DNA of 64,000 nt from Hippopus hippopus (taxonomy: Eukaryota; Mollusca; Bivalvia; Cardiida; Cardiidae): positions 38,527,860 through 38,591,859 of the forward strand of contig OX328107.1 in the NCBI GenBank assembly GCA_946811185.2, written 5' to 3'. The position numbers were made by a program, and so were the translations under genes. The notes beneath the pieces are model-generated. The model was not told where the DNA came from, did not search any database, and worked only from the letters and a program-made list of their open reading frames with translations. This document shows positions 61,829 through 64,000 of this stretch, piece after piece (position 1 is the first letter of the stretch; each line of letters starts with the position of its first letter).

Positions 61829-63873
61829 ATGACCCGAAGATTTAACATAGATATACAGAGATTTCCCCCCCTTCCAATCAGCCAATCAAATCTCAGGCCT
61901 CTCTTAAATTATCCAATCACAGAAGGTTTTAGAAAATCAAAATGGCGTCCAATCAGCCAATCAAATCTCATCCCTCTCTTCAAATTATCCAATCAGAAAC
62001 GCTTTGAGAAAATTCAATATTGCGCCCAATCAGCCAATCAAATTGCAGACACACCCCCACAATCATCCAATCAGAAAGCTCTGTGCCATTTGAAATGGCG
62101 CCCGAAAATATCGATAGAAAACAGTGAGCAAGAATCGGCATAAAAGTGGATTTAAAGTCTTCTTTGAAGGCTGTTATGCAGTCCTTGGCAAACTGCCAGG
62201 CATGCACCCTCCACCAATGCCAGATTTCACTGAAAATGGGCGAAAATTTAAGAAAACAGGGTGACAGAAGACCTTGTTTTGGTGCCTTCTAGCACCTTGC
62301 AAGATTGACTTCCCCTGATCCCTTGATCCCTTAATTCGATCTGCTTTTCTAATTCAGGCCAACTGCCATACTGTACATTGATACTTTAAATATGCTAAGA
62401 TGATCAATGTACAGTGTAGAAACCCCAGAAAATAAGAAAATAATGTCACAAGTGGCTAAAAAAGACTGAAAACTCTTTCAGTAGCAACTGCTTCCTATTG
62501 CATAAATCAAATAAAGGGAACTAAATTTTAATTTTTTTTTTTAATCTCTTTTTACCGTAACAAGAAACCCAGTTACGTTGACTACCGTCTCATACGTGCC
62601 AGTTACGCACCCGCAAAAACACGAAAAATCGACTTACGGCACATTCCATAGCAGACGACACCTGTTGCTTAAGTCAAATATAGGGATTTTTTTGGGTTCT
62701 TTTTCTCTTACTAGGGCCATTTTATTGGCATTGATACTTTGAATATGCTAAGATGATCAATGTACAGTGCAGAAACCCCAGAAGATAATGTCACAAGTGG
62801 CTAAAAAAGACTGAAAACTCTTTCAGTAGCAACTGATTTCTATTGCATAAATCAAACAAAGGGAACTAAATTTTAATTTTTTTTTAAATCTCTTTTTATA
62901 CAATGACAAGAAATCCAGTTGTGTTGACTACCGTCTCATACGTGCCAGTTACGCGCCCGCGAAAACATGAAAAATCAACTTACGGCACATTCCATAGCAG
63001 ACGACACCTGTTGCTTAAGTCAAATATAGGGATTTTTTTTGGTTCTTTTTCTCTTACTAGGGCCATTGAAATGGCATTGATACTTTGAATTTGCTAAGAT
63101 GATCAATGTACAGTGTAGAAATCCCAGAAAATAGTGTCACAAGTGGTTTCAAAAAACTGAAAACTCTTTCAGTAACAACTGATTTCTGTTGCATAGATCA
63201 AAGAAAGGGAACTAATTTTTTATTTTTTTTTTTAATCTCTTTTTATACCGTGACAAGAAATCCAGTTGATTTGACTACCGTCTCATACGTGCCAGTTATG
63301 CGCCCGCGAAAACATGAAAAATCGACTTACGGCACATTCCATAGCAGACGACACCTGTTGCTTAAGTCGAATATAGGGATTTTTTTTTTTTTTCGTTTTC
63401 TCTTACTAGGGCCATTGAATTGGTTACGATGACTATCCCACCCATACGTGACCGTTAGTGCTTTGCATAAAATCATAAAATCAATTTGGACACTTTCCGA
63501 GGCAAGTGATACCTGTTGCACATCAAAGAAAGGTAAACCAAATTCGTTTTCTTACCAGGGTCACGAAAAACATTGAACCAATTTTGGTGACCGTGTGAGT
63601 CATAAGTCTATTTTATGTTTAACCGCTGCACAAAAACATTGATCCAGAAGCAACCGGTTGCTGTTGCATAAACTTTTTCCAATAAGAAATCTTGTTCTTG
63701 TTTGAGAATTCAGAAATAGGCCAATGAAATACAATAAGATGTAAGAATGACTAATAATAAAAATAGGTAAAATAGATAAAATGGCAAAGTTGGGGATTCA
63801 ACCTCTGACCATCAGGACCCAAAAAAGGTCTTGGTGCAGGGGTCAAACCCTCTTTGCCATTGAATAGGCTGAA
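61829..63873 (+). repeat. Long unit R33 (2,045 bp), type B haplotype
   Basis: All four type B markers. Private changes are agaaacgc near 61996, tttgggttc near 62691, gatgatcaatg near 63100 (module 3, restoring the base seen in modules 1 and 2), ctaatttttt near 63212 and gctgcaca near 63627. It shares tcaactt with R22. Confidence 0.96.
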
Positions 63874-64000
63874 ATGACCCCAAGATTTAACATAGATATA
63901 CAGAGATTTCCCCCCCTTCCAATCAGCCAATCAAATCTCAGGCCTCTCTTAAATTATCCAATCACAGAAGGTTTTAGAAAATCAAAATGGCGTCCAATCA
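63874..64000 (+). repeat. Partial unit R34 (5' 127 bp)
   Basis: Starts ATGACCCCAAG like short unit R25 and ends inside the second CCAAT subrepeat, before the place where long and short units diverge. Its class cannot be read from this window. Confidence 0.95.

Larger units (their letters stand above)
1..64000 (+). repeat. Macrosatellite array, about 2,042-bp unit, window-wide
   Basis: The whole window is one head-to-tail array. The mark ATGACCC recurs at 986, 3030, 5072, 7114, 9156, 11197, 13239, 15282, 17323, 19365, 21407, 23450, 25492, 27534, 29577, 31619, 33660, 35704, 37747, 39789, 41821, 43865, 45910, 46825, 48868, 49783, 51827, 52741, 54784, 56827, 58869, 60913, 61829 and 63874. Spacing is 2,041-2,045 bp except one unit of 2,032 bp and four of 914-916 bp. 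Most differences between units are scattered single bases and T-run length. No flanking unique sequence is present. No coding gene is supported, and no inverted unit was seen. This is satellite DNA of macrosatellite unit size. I do not recognise its family. Confidence 0.98.

Noticed and set aside
1..64000. CRISPR array or bacterial repeat region
   Set aside because: Repeats are 2 kb long and contiguous, with no short repeat/unique spacer pattern and no cas-like genes.
1..64000. LTR retrotransposon or tandem mobile elements
   Set aside because: No reverse transcriptase, integrase, gag or transposase reading frame, no primer-binding site and no terminal repeats separate from the unit itself.
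1..64000. rDNA or 5S spacer array
   Set aside because: I see no 18S, 5.8S, 28S or 5S-like conserved sequence in the unit, although only a database search would exclude a spacer-derived origin.

Overview
The window is non-coding eukaryotic tandem-repeat DNA from end to end. I find no protein-coding gene, rRNA, canonical tRNA, CRISPR array or transposase that I can support. A unit of about 2,042 bp is repeated head-to-tail on one strand, with copies differing by only a few bases. Taking the motif ATGACCC as an arbitrary phase mark, there are 34 marks. They delimit 29 complete long units (2,032-2,045 bp), 4 complete short units (914-916 bp) and a partial unit at each end (1-985 and 63874-64000). 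Both window edges lie inside the array, so it is longer than 64 kb. Nothing fixes the taxon. The scale of the satellite, the many CCAAT boxes and the Pol III-like box motifs point to a eukaryote, and an animal genome is my weak preference.

Each long unit, here numbered R1 to R33, has the same internal order. First comes a C-run and then three tandem copies of a 75-77 bp subrepeat carrying nine CCAAT boxes, with AAAATGGCG/AAATGGCG motifs. Next is a segment with the palindrome TATCGATA, a TATA-like CATAAAAG and two small hairpins. Next is a 13-bp inverted repeat that opens three tandem modules of about 340-352 bp, followed by two older, decayed copies of about 158 bp and 120 bp. An AT-rich linker comes next, and the unit closes with a 78-bp fold-back, tRNA-like element whose ends are TGGCAAAG and CTTTGCCA. 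The modules look like dimers of an ancestral 158-173 bp satellite monomer, so the array is nested: monomer, dimer, triplicated dimer, 2-kb unit, then multi-unit blocks.

Region by region: 1 to about 36 kb consists only of long units. A linked pair of variants there recurs every third unit (6,125-6,126 bp), in R3, R6 and R9. From about 36 kb to the end a different variant set dominates, and this half contains all four short units (R23, R25, R27, R32). All four share one identical junction that removes about 1,128 bp. At 43.9-52.7 kb, long and short units alternate as a 2,958-2,960 bp composite repeat. A long-unit haplotype defined by four linked markers (R21, R24, R26, R33) is associated with the short units.

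The open reading frames in the array are by-products of near-identical repeats. They are broken by single-base indels in some units and altered by amino-acid-changing variants in others. The parts most likely to do something are the CCAAT cluster with its promoter-like surroundings and the 78-bp fold-back element. Both are repeated in essentially every unit, but any function is inference.
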